A stretch of DNA of 64,000 nt from Stomorhina lunata (taxonomy: Eukaryota; Arthropoda; Insecta; Diptera; Rhiniidae). The position numbers and the translations under genes are program-made. The DNA lies in contig OW121743.1 of the NCBI GenBank assembly GCA_933228675.1, forward strand, positions 114,749,781-114,813,780, in the 5' to 3' direction. The notes beneath the pieces were generated by a model. It worked only from the letters and a program-made list of their open reading frames with translations. It had not been told where the DNA came from and ran no database searches. Positions 34,261-47,804 of this stretch are shown here, in pieces (positions within the stretch are counted from its first letter, which is position 1; each line of letters starts with the position of its first letter).

Positions 34261-35754
34261 TAAATTTAGTACAAATTAAAAAAAAACATTTGTGGTCTTT
34301 AAAAATTTTGAAGAAAATTGATTCGAAAATTTTCTTTTAATAAAATTTTACTTCAAAAATTGTCTTCTGTTTGTGAATTGGACAATATTTTACTCTTCTT
34401 TAAACCCAACCCTAAATTGATCTTAAATTATATTGTTTGGAATAAATTCGGTTATGAAGGAAATCTTATGGGTTTCTTCAATTTTTTTTACTAACAGAAG
34501 ACTTTTAATATTCTGTTGAAGCAAATATTTCATTACCCAAATCTTAAGCACTTCACAAGTGCAAATGATCCATCATTAAATCATTAAGATCCTTTTCAAA
34601 ACACAAAAACTAAAACCAACTACTGGTTAAAATTCTAGAACAACCAAACAAGATCGTCAGCAAAAATATTCAAGAAAACCTTAGAGTAACAAAAACACAA
34701 AAGTCTAAAAAAGTAATAAATCATTGACGTTAAATCGAACAAAGACGATGGACTAAGAGTTGGATGGACATAAACACTTCAGCAGTTTCAGTTTAGGTTT
34801 TATATTTTTCTTTTTCAGTCTCAGAATCATGCAGCCAAAAAAGGAGTGAAGATGTAAATGATGTGTAAGGATGGATGGATGGTTGGTTGGTTGCATGACT
34901 AAGTAAATGATAATGACTACCAAGTGAAGAGCCAAAAAAAAGTAGTCAACTATTCACACAGTCAGTCAGTTATTCACTCGCTCATTCATATTCGAAACCA
35001 TAAAAGAAGCAACCAACCAAAAATCTTTAAATGCTGAACAATGAAACAGGTAAAACCCAAAAACTAAACTAAATAAATGATGATGAATTCTTCACATTTA
35101 AAAATATTTATACCTGTTACAATACGCAATTTACTTTGAAATTCATAAAAATCCTTTAAATTTGCTGCAACATGTTTCTTTCCTTCAACCAAAACCATCA
35201 ACAAAAAACCTTTCCGTCCGACCGTTCGGCCTTATGTCTTCCCGTAAAGAATTTTAGTTAGTTTTCTTTTGCCATGAGATTGCATCTCCTCAAGACCAGA
35301 ACTAGTGGAACTGGCAACGCATCAATATGGATGGGGAGGCATAAAAATCAAATAATAAAAATCATTGCAACCTTTTTAGTGCAACTGTTTGATGAGACCC
35401 CAACCATAACAACAACAGCAACTGGAACTTAAAACACTGATGATGTTCTTTAAAGATTGCTATTGCCTTTTTCACAATTAGAAAAAAGTAGGCTGGCAGG
35501 AAGCTAAGCAAAAATGGGTAAAAAAAATTATTAAAAAAAATGAAATAAGAATGAAATGTGAAAAATAAATATGAAACGCTTCTTCATGTTTTTATATTTT
35601 TTACAATAATTTATCACAAGGAAAAGTGGAGCTTCAACAAATTGAACAAAATTGCAGTAGCTTTCATTTAAAGACGCATACACTAATGACGACTATATGG
35701 GTTCCAAGCCAAGCAAAACCAACAAAAATCATTCATAAATTTTCAAAAAATTGC
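34261..35754. other. Non-coding spacer between arrays F and G
   Basis: Mixed AT-rich sequence, T-poor in parts (34,600-34,720), with GGATGGATGGATGGTTGGTT near 34,869. No gene recognised; the frame at 34,753-34,935 is low complexity. Confidence 0.5.
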
Positions 35755-38210
35755 ATATAAATAGTCAATTTTTGAAAAATTTTCTTTAAGTAATCAGTTT
35801 TTGAAAAAATTCCCATAAATAGTAAATTTTCGAAAATTTTCCTATAAATAGTAAATTTTCGAAAAATTTCCTATAAATAGCAAATTTTTGAAAAATTTCC
35901 AAAAATAGTAAATTTTTGAAAAATTTTCCTATAAACAGTAATTTTTCGAAGAATTTCCTATAAATAGCCAATTTTAAAAAAATTTCCTATAAATAGTAAA
36001 TTTTCGAAAAATTTCCTATAAAAATTAAATTTTTCAAAAATTTCCTATAAATATTAAATTTTCGAAAAATTCCCTATAAATAGTCAATTTTCGAAAAATT
36101 TCCTCTAAATAGTAAATTTTCGAAAAATTTCTTATAAATAGTCAATTTTCGAAATATTCCCTATAAATAGTACATTTTCGAAAAATTTCCCATAAATTTC
36201 CTATATATAGTCAATTTTCGAAAAATTTCCTGTTAATAGTCAATTTTCGAAAAATTTACTATAAATAGTCAATTTTCGAAAAATTTACTATAAATAGTCA
36301 ATTTTCGAAAAATTTTCTATAAATAGTCAATTTTCGAAAAATTTCTTCTAAATAGCAAATTTTCTAAAAATTTCTTATAAATAGTCAATTTTCTAAAAAT
36401 TCCCTATAAATAGTCCATTTTCGAAAAATTTCCCATAAATTTCCTATATATAGTTAAATTTCGAAAAATTTCCTGTTAATAGTCAATTTTCGAAAAATTT
36501 ACTATAAATAGTAAATTTTCGAAAAATTTCCTATAAAAAGTCAATTTTCGAAAAATTTCCTATAAAAAGTCAATTTTCGAAAAATTTCCTATAAATAGTC
36601 AATTTTCGAAAAATTTCCTATAAATAGTCAATTTTCGAAAAATTTCCTATAAATAGTTAATTTTCGAAAAATTTCCTATAAATAGTCAATTTTCGAAAAA
36701 TTTTCTATAAATAGTCAATTTTCGAAAAATTTCTTCTAAATAGCAAATTTTCTAAAAATTTCTTATAAATAGTCAATTTTCTAAAAATTCCCTATAAATA
36801 GTCCATTTTCGAAAAATTTCCCATAAATTTCCTATATATAGTTAAATTTCGAAAAATTTCCTGTTAATAGTCAATTTTCGAAAAATTTACTATAAATAGT
36901 AAATTTTCGAAAAATTTCCTATAAAAAGTCAATTTTCGAAAAATTTCCTATAAAAAGTCAATTTTCGAAAAATTTCCTATAAAAAGTCAATTTTCGAAAA
37001 ATTTCCTATAAATAGTCAATTTTCGAAAAATTTCCTATAAATAGTAAATTTTCGAAAAATTTCCTATAAACAGTCAATTTTCGAAAAATTTCCTATGAAT
37101 AGTAAATTTCTGAAAATTTTCCTATAAATAGTCAATTTTCGAAAAATTCCCTATAAATAGTCCATTTTCGAAAAATTTCCCATAAATTTCCTATATATAG
37201 TTAATTTTCGAAAAATTTCCTGTTAATAGTCAATTTTCGAAAAATTTACTATAAATAGTAATTTGCGAAAAATTTCCTATAAATAGTCAATTTTCGAAAA
37301 ATTTCCTATAAATAGTCAATTTTCGAAAAATTTCCTTTAAATAGTCAATTTTCGAAAAATTTCCTATAAATAGTCAATTTTTTCGAAAAATTTCCTATAA
37401 ATAGTAAATTTTCGAAAAATTTCCTATAAGTAGTCAATTTTCGAAAAATTTCTTTTAAAAAGTAAATTTTCGAAAAATTTCCTATATATAAATAGTCAAT
37501 TTTCGAAAAATTTCCTATAAATAGTCAATTTTCGAAAAATTTCCTATAAATAGTCAATTTTCGAAAAATTTCCTATAAATAGTCAATTTTCGAAAAATTT
37601 CCTATAAATAGTCAACTTTCGAAAAATTTCCTATAAATAGTCAATTTTCGAAAAATTTCCTATAAATAGTCAATTTTCGAAAAATTTCCTATAAATAGTC
37701 AATTTTCGAAAAATTTCCTATAAATAGTCAATTTTCGAAAAATTTCCTATAAATAGTCAATTTTCGAAAAATTTCTTGTAAATAGTCAATTTTCGAAAAA
37801 TTTCCTATAAATAGTAAATAGTCAATTTTCGAAAAGTTTCCTTTAAATAGTAAATTTTCGAAAAATTTTCTATAAACAGTCAATTTCGAAAAATTTCTTG
37901 TAAATAGTCCATTTTCGAAAAATTTCCTATAAATAGTCAATTTTCGAAAAATTTCCTATAAGTAGTCAATTTTCGAAAAATTTCCTTTAAAAAGTAAATT
38001 TTCGAAAAATTTCCTTTAAAAAGTCAATTTTCGAAAAATTTCCTTTAAAAAGTCAATTTTCGAAAAATTTCCTTAAAAAGTAAATTCTCAAAAAATTTCC
38101 TATAAATAGTCAATTTTCGAAAAATTTCCTATAAATAGTCAATTTTCCAAAAAATTCCCTGGCAAATTTTGAAAAAATTTCTATAAATATTAAATTTTCG
38201 AGTAATTTTC
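35755..38210 (+). repeat. Minisatellite array G, 29-bp unit, ~85 units
   Basis: The unit is TTTCCTATAAATAGTCA plus ATTTTCGAAAAA, 29 bp. The CTATAG core of arrays A-F is replaced by CTATAAATAG, and a different 12-bp palindrome (ATTTTCGAAAAT) is present. The proximal third is diverged; 37,260-37,780 is nearly uniform. Marker units with CCTGTTAATAG recur at 36,231, 36,474, 36,862 and 37,221, showing block duplication of about 390 bp. Confidence 0.95.
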
Positions 38211-38995
38211 TTCTTCCGGCAATTAAGTAGTTCGAATATAAACGAATAAACTCCTAACTATGACAACCTACTCAACTTTAAATGATGAAACTTCTTATCT
38301 CACCTGCACGAATAATAATTTCTAACTTAAAATCTCAAACTATACAAATTATTTATATGAATTTATCCGAATAAACCACAAAAATTACTAATCAGACAAC
38401 AAATCTAATTGTAGCAACAGAAAATATAACCACCCAAGTAATGATCAATTTCAACATTTTTAAATAAATAGAACTCAGAAACAAAATAAAATAAAAACAA
38501 ACAAAAAATAAACTTAAGCTCATCTTCTTCCCCTAGAGATTAGAGCTAAAAATGGAATTGGTTTCATAAAGAACATTTGTAACACGGTAACAATGATAAG
38601 ACATCACATCCATATCCATAATATATGGAATCCCTAACCATATACGAAGTAACAGAGAGACAATATTTTGTAAAACCTCACACGTAGCATCATGATCCAT
38701 AAACGTATATTACCTCAAATAATCCAACACAATAAGAAAAATCACAATTTTACAAAATGTTTTTGACACACCTTTAAACAAATGTCAAGCAGAGGAGGAC
38801 AAACAAAAGCTACTCACTCGTCGTACACTTTTCTCATCCAACGTTTATTTCACCAATTCACTATCAAAATATTAGAATACTCGAATATATCTTTAATCTA
38901 GGAGATACATACTCGTACAAATGGGTATTTACTACATATTTACAAGGGACTTCTTTCATGGCAGTTTTTTCCTAACTTTACACTAAACGAAAATA
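38211..38995. other. Non-coding spacer between arrays G and H
   Basis: AT-rich, slightly richer in A than T on this strand. No gene, element or repeat recognised. Confidence 0.5.
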
Positions 38996-41900
38996 TGAAA
39001 AATTTACTATTTTCTAAAGAAAAAAAATGAAGACTAAACTATTTCCTATAAAAAAAGTGAAGACTGAACTGTTTTCTATAGACAAAAGTGAAGACTGAAC
39101 TGTTTTCTATAGAAAAAAGTGAAGACTGAACTGTTTTCTATAGAAAAAAGTGAAGACTGAACTGTTTTCTATAGAAAAAAGTGAAGACTGAACTGTTTTC
39201 TATAGAAAAAAGTGAAGACTGAACTGTTTTCTATAGAAAAAAGTGAAGACTGAACTGTTTTCTATAGAAAAAAGTGAAGACTGAACTGTTTTCTATAGAA
39301 AAAAGTGAAGACTGAACTGTTTTCTATAGAAAAAAGTGAAGACTGAACTGTTTTCTATAGAAAAAAGTGAAGACTGAACTGTTTTCTATAGAAAAAAGTG
39401 AAGACTGAACTGTTTTCTATAGAAAAAAGTAAAGACTGAACTGTTTTCTATAGAAAAAATTGAAGACTGAACTGTTTTCTATAGAAAAAAGTGAAGACTG
39501 AACTGTTTTCTATAGAAAAAAGTGAAGACTGAACTGTTTTCTATAGAAAAAAGTGAAGACTGAACTGTTTTCTATAGAAAAAAGTGAAGACTGAACTGTT
39601 TTCTATAGAAAAAAGTGAAGACTGAACTGTTTTCTATAGAAAAAAGTGAAGACTGAACTGTTTTCTATAGAAAAAAGTGAAGACTGAACTGTTTTCTATA
39701 GAAAAAAGTGAAGACTGAACCGATTTCTATAGAAAAAAGTGAAGACTGAACCGTTTTCTATAGAAAAAAGTGAAGACTGAACTGTTTTCTATAGAAAAAA
39801 GTGAAGACTGAACTGTTTTCTATAGAAAAAAGTGAAGACTGAACTGTTTTCTATAGAAAAAAGTGAAGACTGAACTGTTTTCTATAGAAAAAAGTGAAGA
39901 CTGAACTGTTTTCTATAGAAAAAAGTGAAGACTGAACTGTTTTCTATAGAAAAAAGTGAAGACTGAACTGTTTTCTATAGAAAAAAGTGAAGACTGAACT
40001 GTTTTCTATAGAAAAAAGTGAAGACTGAACTGTTTTCTATAGAAAAAAGTGAAGACTGAACTGTTTTCTATAGAAAAAAGTGAAGACTGAACTGTTTTAT
40101 ATAGAAAAAAGTGAAGACTGAACTGTTTTCTATAGAAAAAAGTGAAGACTGAACTGTTTTCTATAGAAAAAAGTGAAGACTGAACTGTTTTCTATAGAAA
40201 AAAGTGAAGACTGAACTGTTTTCTATAGAAAAAAGTGAAGACTGAACTGTTTTCTATAGAAAAAAGTGAAGACTGAACTGTTTTCTATAGAAAAAAGTGA
40301 AGACTGAACTGTTTTCTATAGAAAAAAGTGAAGACTGAACTGTTTTCTATAGAAAAAAGTGAAGACTGAACTGTTTTCCATAGAAAAAAGTGAAGACTGA
40401 ACTGTTTTCCATAGAAAAAAGTGAAGACTGAACTGTTTTCCATAGAAAAAAGTGAAGACTGAACTGTTTTCCATAGAAAAAAGTGAAGACTGAACTGTTT
40501 TCCATAGAAAAAAGTGAAGACTGAACTGTTTTCTATAGAAAAAAGTGAAGACTGAACTGTTTTCTATAGAAAAAAGTGAAGACTGAACTGTTTTCTATAG
40601 AAAAAAGTGAAGACTGAACTGTTTTATATAGAAAAAAGTGAAGACTGAACTGTTTTATATAGAAAAAAGTGAAGACTGAACTGTTTTCTATAGAAAAAAG
40701 TGAAGACTGAACTGTTTTCTATAGAAAAAAGTGAAGACTGAACTGTTTTCTATAGAAAAAAGTGAAGACTGAACTGTTTTCTATAGAAAAAAGTGAAGAC
40801 TGAACTGTTTTCTATAGAAAAAAGTGAAGACTGAACTGTTTTCTATAGAAAAAAGTGAAGACTGAACTGTTTTCTATAGAAAAAAGTGAAGACTGAACTG
40901 TTTTCTATAGAAAAAAGTGAAGACTGAACTGTTTTCTATAGAAAAAAGTGAAGACTGAACTGTTTTCTATAGAAAAAAGTGAAGACTGAACTGTTTTCTA
41001 TAGAAAAAAGTGAAGACTGAACTGTTTTCTATAGAAAAAAGTGAAGACTGAACTGTTTTCTATAGAAAAAAGTGAAGACTGAACTGTTTTCTATAGAAAA
41101 AAGTGAAGACTGAACTGTTTTCTATAGAAAAAAGTGAAGACTGAACTGTTTTCTATAGAAAAAAGTGAAGACTGAACTGTTTTCTATAGAAAAAAGTGAA
41201 GACTGAACTGTTTTCTATAGAAAAAAGTGAAGACTGAACTGTTTTCTATAGAAAAAAGTGAAGACTGAACTGTTTTCCATAGAAAAAAGTGAAGACTGAA
41301 CTGTTTTCTATAGAAAAAAGTGAAGACTGAACTGTTTTCTATAGAAAAAAGTGAAGATTGAACTGTTTTCTATAGAAAAAAGTGAAGACTGAACTGTTTT
41401 CTATAGAAAAAAGTGAAGACTGAACTGTTTTCTATAGAAAAAAGTGAAGACTGAACTGTTTTCTATAGAAAAAAGTGAAGACTGAACTGTTTTCTATAGA
41501 AAAAAGTGAAGACTGAGCTGTTTTCTATAGAAAAAAGTGAAGACTGAACTGTTTTCTATAGAAAAAAGTGAAGACTGAACTGTTTTCTATAGAAAAAAGT
41601 GAAGACTGAACTGTTTTCTATAGAAAAAGTGAAGACTGAACTGTTTTCTATAGAAAAAAGTGAAGACTGAACTGTTTTCTATAGAAAAAAGTGAAGACTG
41701 AACTGTTTTCTATAGAAAAAAGTGAAGACTGAACTGTTTTCTATAGAAAAAAGTGAAGACTGAACTGTTTTCTATAGAAAAAAGTGAAGACTGAACTATT
41801 TTCTATAGAAAAAAGTGAAGACTGAACTGTTTTCTATAGAAAAAAGTGAAGACTGAACTGTTTTCTATAGAAAAAAGTGAAGACTGAACTGTTTTCTATA

Positions 41901-43525
41901 GAAAAAAGTAAAGACTGAACTATTTTCTATAGAAAAAAGTGAAGACTGAACTGTTTTCTATAGGAAAAAGTGAAGACTGAACTGTTTTCTATAGAAAAAA
42001 GTGAAGACTGAACTGTTTTCTATAGAAAAAAGTGAAGACTGAACTGTTTTCTATAGAAAAAAGTGAAGACTGAACTGTTTTCTATAGAAAAAAGTGAAGA
42101 CTGAACTGTTTTCTATAGAAAAAAGTGAAGACTGAACTGTTTTCTATAGAAAAAAGTGAAGACTGAACTGTTTTCTATAGAAAAAAGTGAAGACTGAACT
42201 GTTTTCTATAGAAAAAAGTGAAGACTGAACTGTTTTCTATAGAAAAAAAGTGAAGACTGAACTGTTTTCTATAGAAAAAACTGAAGACTGAACTGTTTTC
42301 TATAGAAAAAAGTAAAGACTGAACTATTTTCTATAGAAAAAAGTGAAGACTGAACTGTTTTCTATAGAAAAAAGTGAAGACTGAACTGTTTTCTATAGAA
42401 AAAAGTGAAGACTGAACTGTTTTCTATAGAAAAAAGTGAAGACTGAACTGTTTTCTATAGAAAAAAAGTGAAGACTGAACTGTTTTCTATAGAAAAAAGT
42501 GAAAACTGAACTGTTTTCTATAGACAAAAGTGAAGACTGAACTGTTTTCTATAGACAAAAGTGAAGACTGAACTCTTTTCTACAGAAAAAAGTGAAGACT
42601 GAACTGTTTTCTATAGAAAAAAGTGAAAACTGAACTGTTTTCTATAGAAAAAAGTGAAGACTGAACTGTTTTCTATAGAAAAAAGTGAAGACTGAACTGT
42701 TTTCTATAGAAAAAAGTGAAGACTGAACTGTTTTCTATAGAAAAAAGTGAAGACTGAACTGTTTTCTATAGAAAAAAGTTAAGACTGAACTGTTTTCTAT
42801 AGAAAAAAGTGAAGACTAAACTGTTTTCTATAGAAAAAAGTGAAGACTGAACTGTTTTCTATAGAAAAAAGTGAAGACTGAACTGTTTTCTATAGAAAAA
42901 AGTGAAGACTGAACTGTTTTCTATAGAAAAAAGTGAAGCCTGAACTGTTTTCTATAGAAAAAAGTGAAGACTCAACTGTTTTCTAAAAAAAAGTGAAGAC
43001 TGAACTGTTTTCTAAAAAAAAGTGAAGACTGAACTGTTTTCTATAGAAAAAAGTGAAGACTGAACTGTTTTCTATAGAAAAAAGTGAAGAATGAACTGTT
43101 TTCTATAGAAAAAAGTGAAGAATGAACTGTTTTCTATAGAAAAAAGTGAAGACTGAACTGTTTTCTATTGAAAAAAGTGAAGACTGAACTGTTTTCTATT
43201 GAAAAAAGTGAAGACTGAACTGTTTTCTATTGAAAAAAGTGAAGACTGAACCGTTTTCTATAGAAAAAAGTGAAGACTGAACCGTTTTCTATAGAAAAAA
43301 GTGAAGACTGAACCGTTTTCTATAGAAAAAAGTGAAGACTGAACTGTTTTTTATAGAAAAAAGTGAAGACTGAACTGTTTTCTATAGAGAAAAGTGAAGA
43401 CAGAACTGTTTTCTATAGAAAAAAGTGAAGACTGAACTGTTTTCTATAGAAAAAAGTGAAGACTGAACTGTTTTCTATAGAAAAAATTGAAAACTGAACT
43501 ATTAGCTATAAAAAAATTGACAATT
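38996..43525 (+). repeat. Minisatellite array H, 31-bp unit, ~146 units
   Basis: The unit is GTGAAGACTGAACTG plus TTTTCTATAGAAAAAA, 31 bp. It is the longest and most homogeneous array in the window; long runs of units look identical. Rare variants include CTGTTTTCCATAG in a cluster at 40,375-40,510, ACCGTTTTC near 39,720-39,760 and 43,250-43,320, and CTATTG near 43,165-43,230. Indels of one base occur near 41,625, 42,246 and 42,465. Uniformity implies recent amplification, and the true copy number may differ from the assembly. Confidence 0.97.
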
Positions 43526-44624
43526 TATTAGAAAATTTGCTATTTTTGTAGTAAATTTTTATAAAAAAAAATGTTACCAATAACATTTTATTTTAATATA
43601 AAAGTTATTTCTTCTAGTGTATTTTTTTTTTTTTTGTTTCGTTCTCAACATTTATTGTTGTAGAATTTATATTCCCCCCGACTTAAAGGCAATTCGTAAC
43701 GTGAAAATATTGAGATGTATGTCGTGGGAGTCATTCCTTATAAATTGACATTGTTGTCATTCAGTCATTTGGCTGATACACAGACCAACAACTCTCGAGT
43801 AGAATATATTTTACATGTAGACAATGTATTAATGTATGTAAATGTGTGAATATGTATGTGTGTATATATGAATATAACAATGTTGTAAACAAGTGTAATA
43901 TTGTAAATGTTGTATATTTGTGCTTCTATGTATGGAAATATTGTTGTAACCTCAATAACAATAAGAATAGTGTTAAAATAACCCAGCAAACAAATGGTAG
44001 AGAGTTGAAGTTCTTTGAATATTCTGTTTGCAGGAGACAATTAATTAAAAACTAAATAATTCTAAAAAACTGAAAAACTAGAAAAGAGCTGTATGTATTT
44101 AAAATACTAACACTGGGTGTCAATTCAAAACTAGGTGTGTTTCAAATTGAAAACAATGTTGAGAATTTAACATTAGGAGAGTTACAACCTTTAGCAATTT
44201 TTCGGGAAATACATTGATGCTTTGCAGTAGTGTTCACTGGGTTATCAAAATGAATCTACTTGACAACAATACAAACATGTTCAGCATAAACAAAATCTTC
44301 TTTTCATTCAAACTTTATAGAGTTTGTCAGTCGGTACATCCTTTCTATACACATAAGGATCGAGATGGTATATCTGAGTGTTTGTATGTCTAAATTGTAT
44401 GTATATGCGTAAGTGTATTTTTGTTGTATGTAAAGAGCAAGTACGTATCGTCGCGTAAATCAGTAAATGCTTTTCATATGGTGTTTGTGGTTTATGTTCT
44501 GTTTTATGGTATTTTTTCTCCACCATTTTATATTTTCTTTTCACATCTTTTTTGTACCCTACACCACAATATGTGCTAACGATAGAACAAGTAAGTGTAG
44601 ATACTTGTAACACATCAATATATA
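43526..44624. other. Non-coding island between arrays H and I
   Basis: About 1.1 kb of unique sequence inserted between two arrays of the same unit type. Two opposing small frames (43,765-44,040 and 43,846-44,055) and one at 44,308-44,613 have no recognisable domains. TGTATGTAAATGTGTGAATATG-type words are frequent. No gene called. Confidence 0.5.
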
Positions 44625-45606
44625 AGACTGAAGTAAAAAAAAGTGAAGACTGCTCTATTTTCTATAGAAAAAAAAGAAGACTGAACTATTTTCTATAGAA
44701 AAGAGTGAAGACTGAACTATTTTCAATAGAAAAAAGTGAAGACTGAACTATTTTCTATAGAAAAAAGTGAAGAATGAACTATTTTCTATAGAAAAAAGTG
44801 AAGACTGAACTATTTTCAATAGAAAAAGGTGAAGACTGAACTATTTTCCATAGAAAAAAGTTAAGACTGAACTATTTTCTATAGAAAAAAGAGAAGACTG
44901 AACTATTTTCTATAGAAAAAAGTGAAGACTGAACTATTTTCTATAGAAAAAAGTGAAGACTGAACTATTTTCTATAGAAAAAAGTGAAGACTGAACTATT
45001 TTCTATAGAAAAAAGTGAAGACTGAACTATTTTCTATAGAAAAAAGTGAAGACTGAACTATTTTCTATAGAAAAAAGTGAAGACTGAACTATTTTCTATA
45101 GAAAAAAGTGAAGACTGAACTATTTTCTATAGAAAAAAATGAAGACTGAACTATTTTCTATAGAAAAAAGTGAAGACTGAACTATTTTCTATAGAAAAAA
45201 GTGAAGACTGAACTATTTTCTATAGAAAAAAGTGAAGACTGAACTATTTTCTATAGAAAAAAGTGAAGACTGAACTATTTTCTATAGAAAAAAGTGAAGA
45301 CTGAACTATTTTCTATAGAAAAAAGTGAAGACTGAACTATTTTCTATAGAAAAAAGTGAAGACTGAACTATTTTCTACAGAAAAAAGTGAAGACTGAACT
45401 ATTTTCTATAGAAAAAAGTGAAGACTGAACTATTTTCTATAGAAAAAAGTTAAGACTGAACTATTTGCTATAGAAAAAAGTGAAGACTGAACTATTTTCT
45501 ATAGAAAAAAGTGAAGACTGAACTATTTTCTATAGAAATAAGTGAAGACTGAACTATTTTCTACAACAAAAGTAAAGACTGAACTATTTTCTATAGAAAA
45601 CTGAAG
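44625..45606 (+). repeat. Minisatellite array I, 31-bp unit (H type, A variant), ~32 units
   Basis: Same unit as array H except for a fixed G-to-A change: GAACTATTTTCTATAG instead of GAACTGTTTTCTATAG. The proximal end is degenerate. It passes directly into array J at about 45,606 with no spacer. Confidence 0.95.
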
Positions 45607-46352
45607 AAATTTTGGAAAAATTTCCTATAAATAGTTAATTTTAGAAAAAATTTTCTATAAATAGTCAATTTTTAAAAAATTTCCTATAAATAGTCGATTT
45701 TCGAAAAATTGCCCATAAATATTTAATTTTAAAAAATTACCTATAAATAGTCTTTTTTCGAAAAATTTCCTATAAATGTTAAATTTTCGAAAAATTTCCT
45801 ATAAATAGTCAAATTTATAAAAGATTCGTATAAATATTAAATTTGCGAAAAATTTCCTGTATCACGATTTTCAAAAAAATTTCCTATAAATAGTCAATTT
45901 TCGAAAAATTTTCTATACACAGTCAATTTTCGAAATATTTCCTATTAACAGTCAATTTTCGAAAAAATTCCTATGAATAGTCAATTTTCCAAAAATTTCC
46001 TTTAAATAGTCAATTTTCGAAAAATTTCCTATAAATAGTAAATTTTCGAAAAATTTCCTATAAATAGTTAATTTTCAAAAAATTTCCTATAAATAGTCAA
46101 TTTTCGAAAAATTTCCTATAAATAGTTAATTTTCAAAAATTTCCTATAAATAGTCAATTTTCGAAAAATTTCCTATAAATAGTCAATTTTTGAAAAAATT
46201 TCCTATAAATTTTCAATTTTCGAAACAGTAACTTCTTAAAAATTTGCTATAAATCGTCAATTTTCGAAAAAAAAAAACTTTAGCTTTAAAAACTGTTTTT
46301 GAAAATTCCTCTAAGTAGCAAATTTTCCAAAATTTTCCCTAATAAAGTGAAA
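45607..46352 (+). repeat. Minisatellite array J, 29-bp unit (G type), ~26 units
   Basis: Units match array G (CCTATAAATAGTCA plus ATTTTCGAAAAA) but are more diverged. The junction with array I is abrupt. The distal end decays after 46,250. Confidence 0.93.
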
Positions 46353-47804
46353 TTTTCAATATAATCATTGTAGGGTATTATAAAGACAGGCTTGACCGCC
46401 TTAATACTTTCTTATATTTTTAAGATTTTTTTTTTTGGTTACTGCTGCCACTCTTGGGTCCAGTGAAAAGGGACAACGTTTCAAGAATACCAAACAAGCT
46501 TAGAAAGATTTTTATGTTTCGAACATGTACGACAAGGACTCACTCGTACCATCAGAGATACTTGAATGAACGTGTGAGTTTATTTATATGATGAGAATCT
46601 ATGTGAATGTATTTACTATAAGAGTTTGTATGTGTGTGTGTGTGTGTGTGTATGTGAAGATATCATTGATTGCATCATGTTTATGAAATGGTTGAATCTT
46701 CTTCAGCTTTTTGTACGTGCCAAGCCACTTCGTGCCACTTGATAGCAACGACATCAACAGCAACAACAATAACCATTTGCAGCAACAGCAAATATAACAA
46801 TCGAAAAGGAACAACAAACATTAGCAACATCCAAATAGAACCAAAGAAAACACACATTCAAACTTTCAGATACTTTCAACTACAAACAGACAACTTCAAC
46901 CATTCAGTCATCAACATTAACAACAACAACAGCAACAAAAGGGTGCAAAATGGGCAAAAAGGAAGCGGTTCTAGGTGGAGGTTGTTGTGTAGGTGGACAC
47001 AATTGACACATTGTATGTTTGGGGTCTGATTGCAGCCCGAGTTAGTGGTGGATGGATGGATGTTGGTGTTGCCTTAAACTGCTGTTGCTCTTTAGAGCTG
47101 CTTGTCCTGTGTGTGTTCAGTGGCATGAAATCTAGTGTAATAATGTAGAAACTATTGTTTTTTTCATCTTCAGCTTCTTCTTGTTCTTGTTCTTGTTCAC
47201 CTGATGGTTTCAAAAACACAGATTATTGCACGTAGATAGTCATAGTCAAAACGAGATACGCTTGTCTTATTGGATGTTTACGTTTCGTTTTATTTTCTCG
47301 TATCATTTTTTACAACCAGATTTTTCTTTCAGTTTTTCCATTTTTATATTTTTTTCCTATTTTAGTTATAGCATCAGTTTAAACTGTTTTGCTATAGTCG
47401 AGAGAAAAAATATCACTTTTGCTGATGACTTTTGTATACAAAATCTAAAAAAGAAGAATAAAATCTAAATGGAAAAAAACATTTTCCACAATCTCTATTA
47501 TTTATATAACAACATTTTTCTATTTTCTTTTTTTTTTTTTGTTAAATCTTAAAAAATAATTCAAATATTAAAGAATCAGAATTTATTTTTCTTTAAACAT
47601 TTTTAAGCTAAATTTAACTCACGATTATTTAAAATAAATGAATACTAATGAACCAAAGGAAATTTTAACAGCAGACGGACATCAAATGGCCTTGTAAGGC
47701 CACTAATCCTTTGCAAAACAAGATATAGGAGTTTGTATAAATAAGTTACTTATAATAAATAAAAAAGTGCCTAAAAAGTTTTAGCCAAGAGGATTGACTA
47801 ATTA
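46353..47804. other. Non-coding centre of a large inverted repeat; (GT)n at 46,628-46,652
   Basis: Unique sequence lying between arrays I-J and their mirror images K-L. It contains a TGTGTGTG microsatellite and CAACAACAATAACC-type and CAGCAACAGCA runs (46,755-46,940). A 'gggtattataaagacaggcttgaccgcc' piece near 46,373 is shared with 58,340 and 63,415. The small frames here translate the simple repeats and are not convincing genes. Confidence 0.5.

Noticed and set aside
46670..47029. 119-residue frame between arrays J and K
   Set aside because: Rich in Asn, Thr and Ser from CAA/ACA-type simple sequence; overlaps opposite-strand frames of similar quality; no domain.
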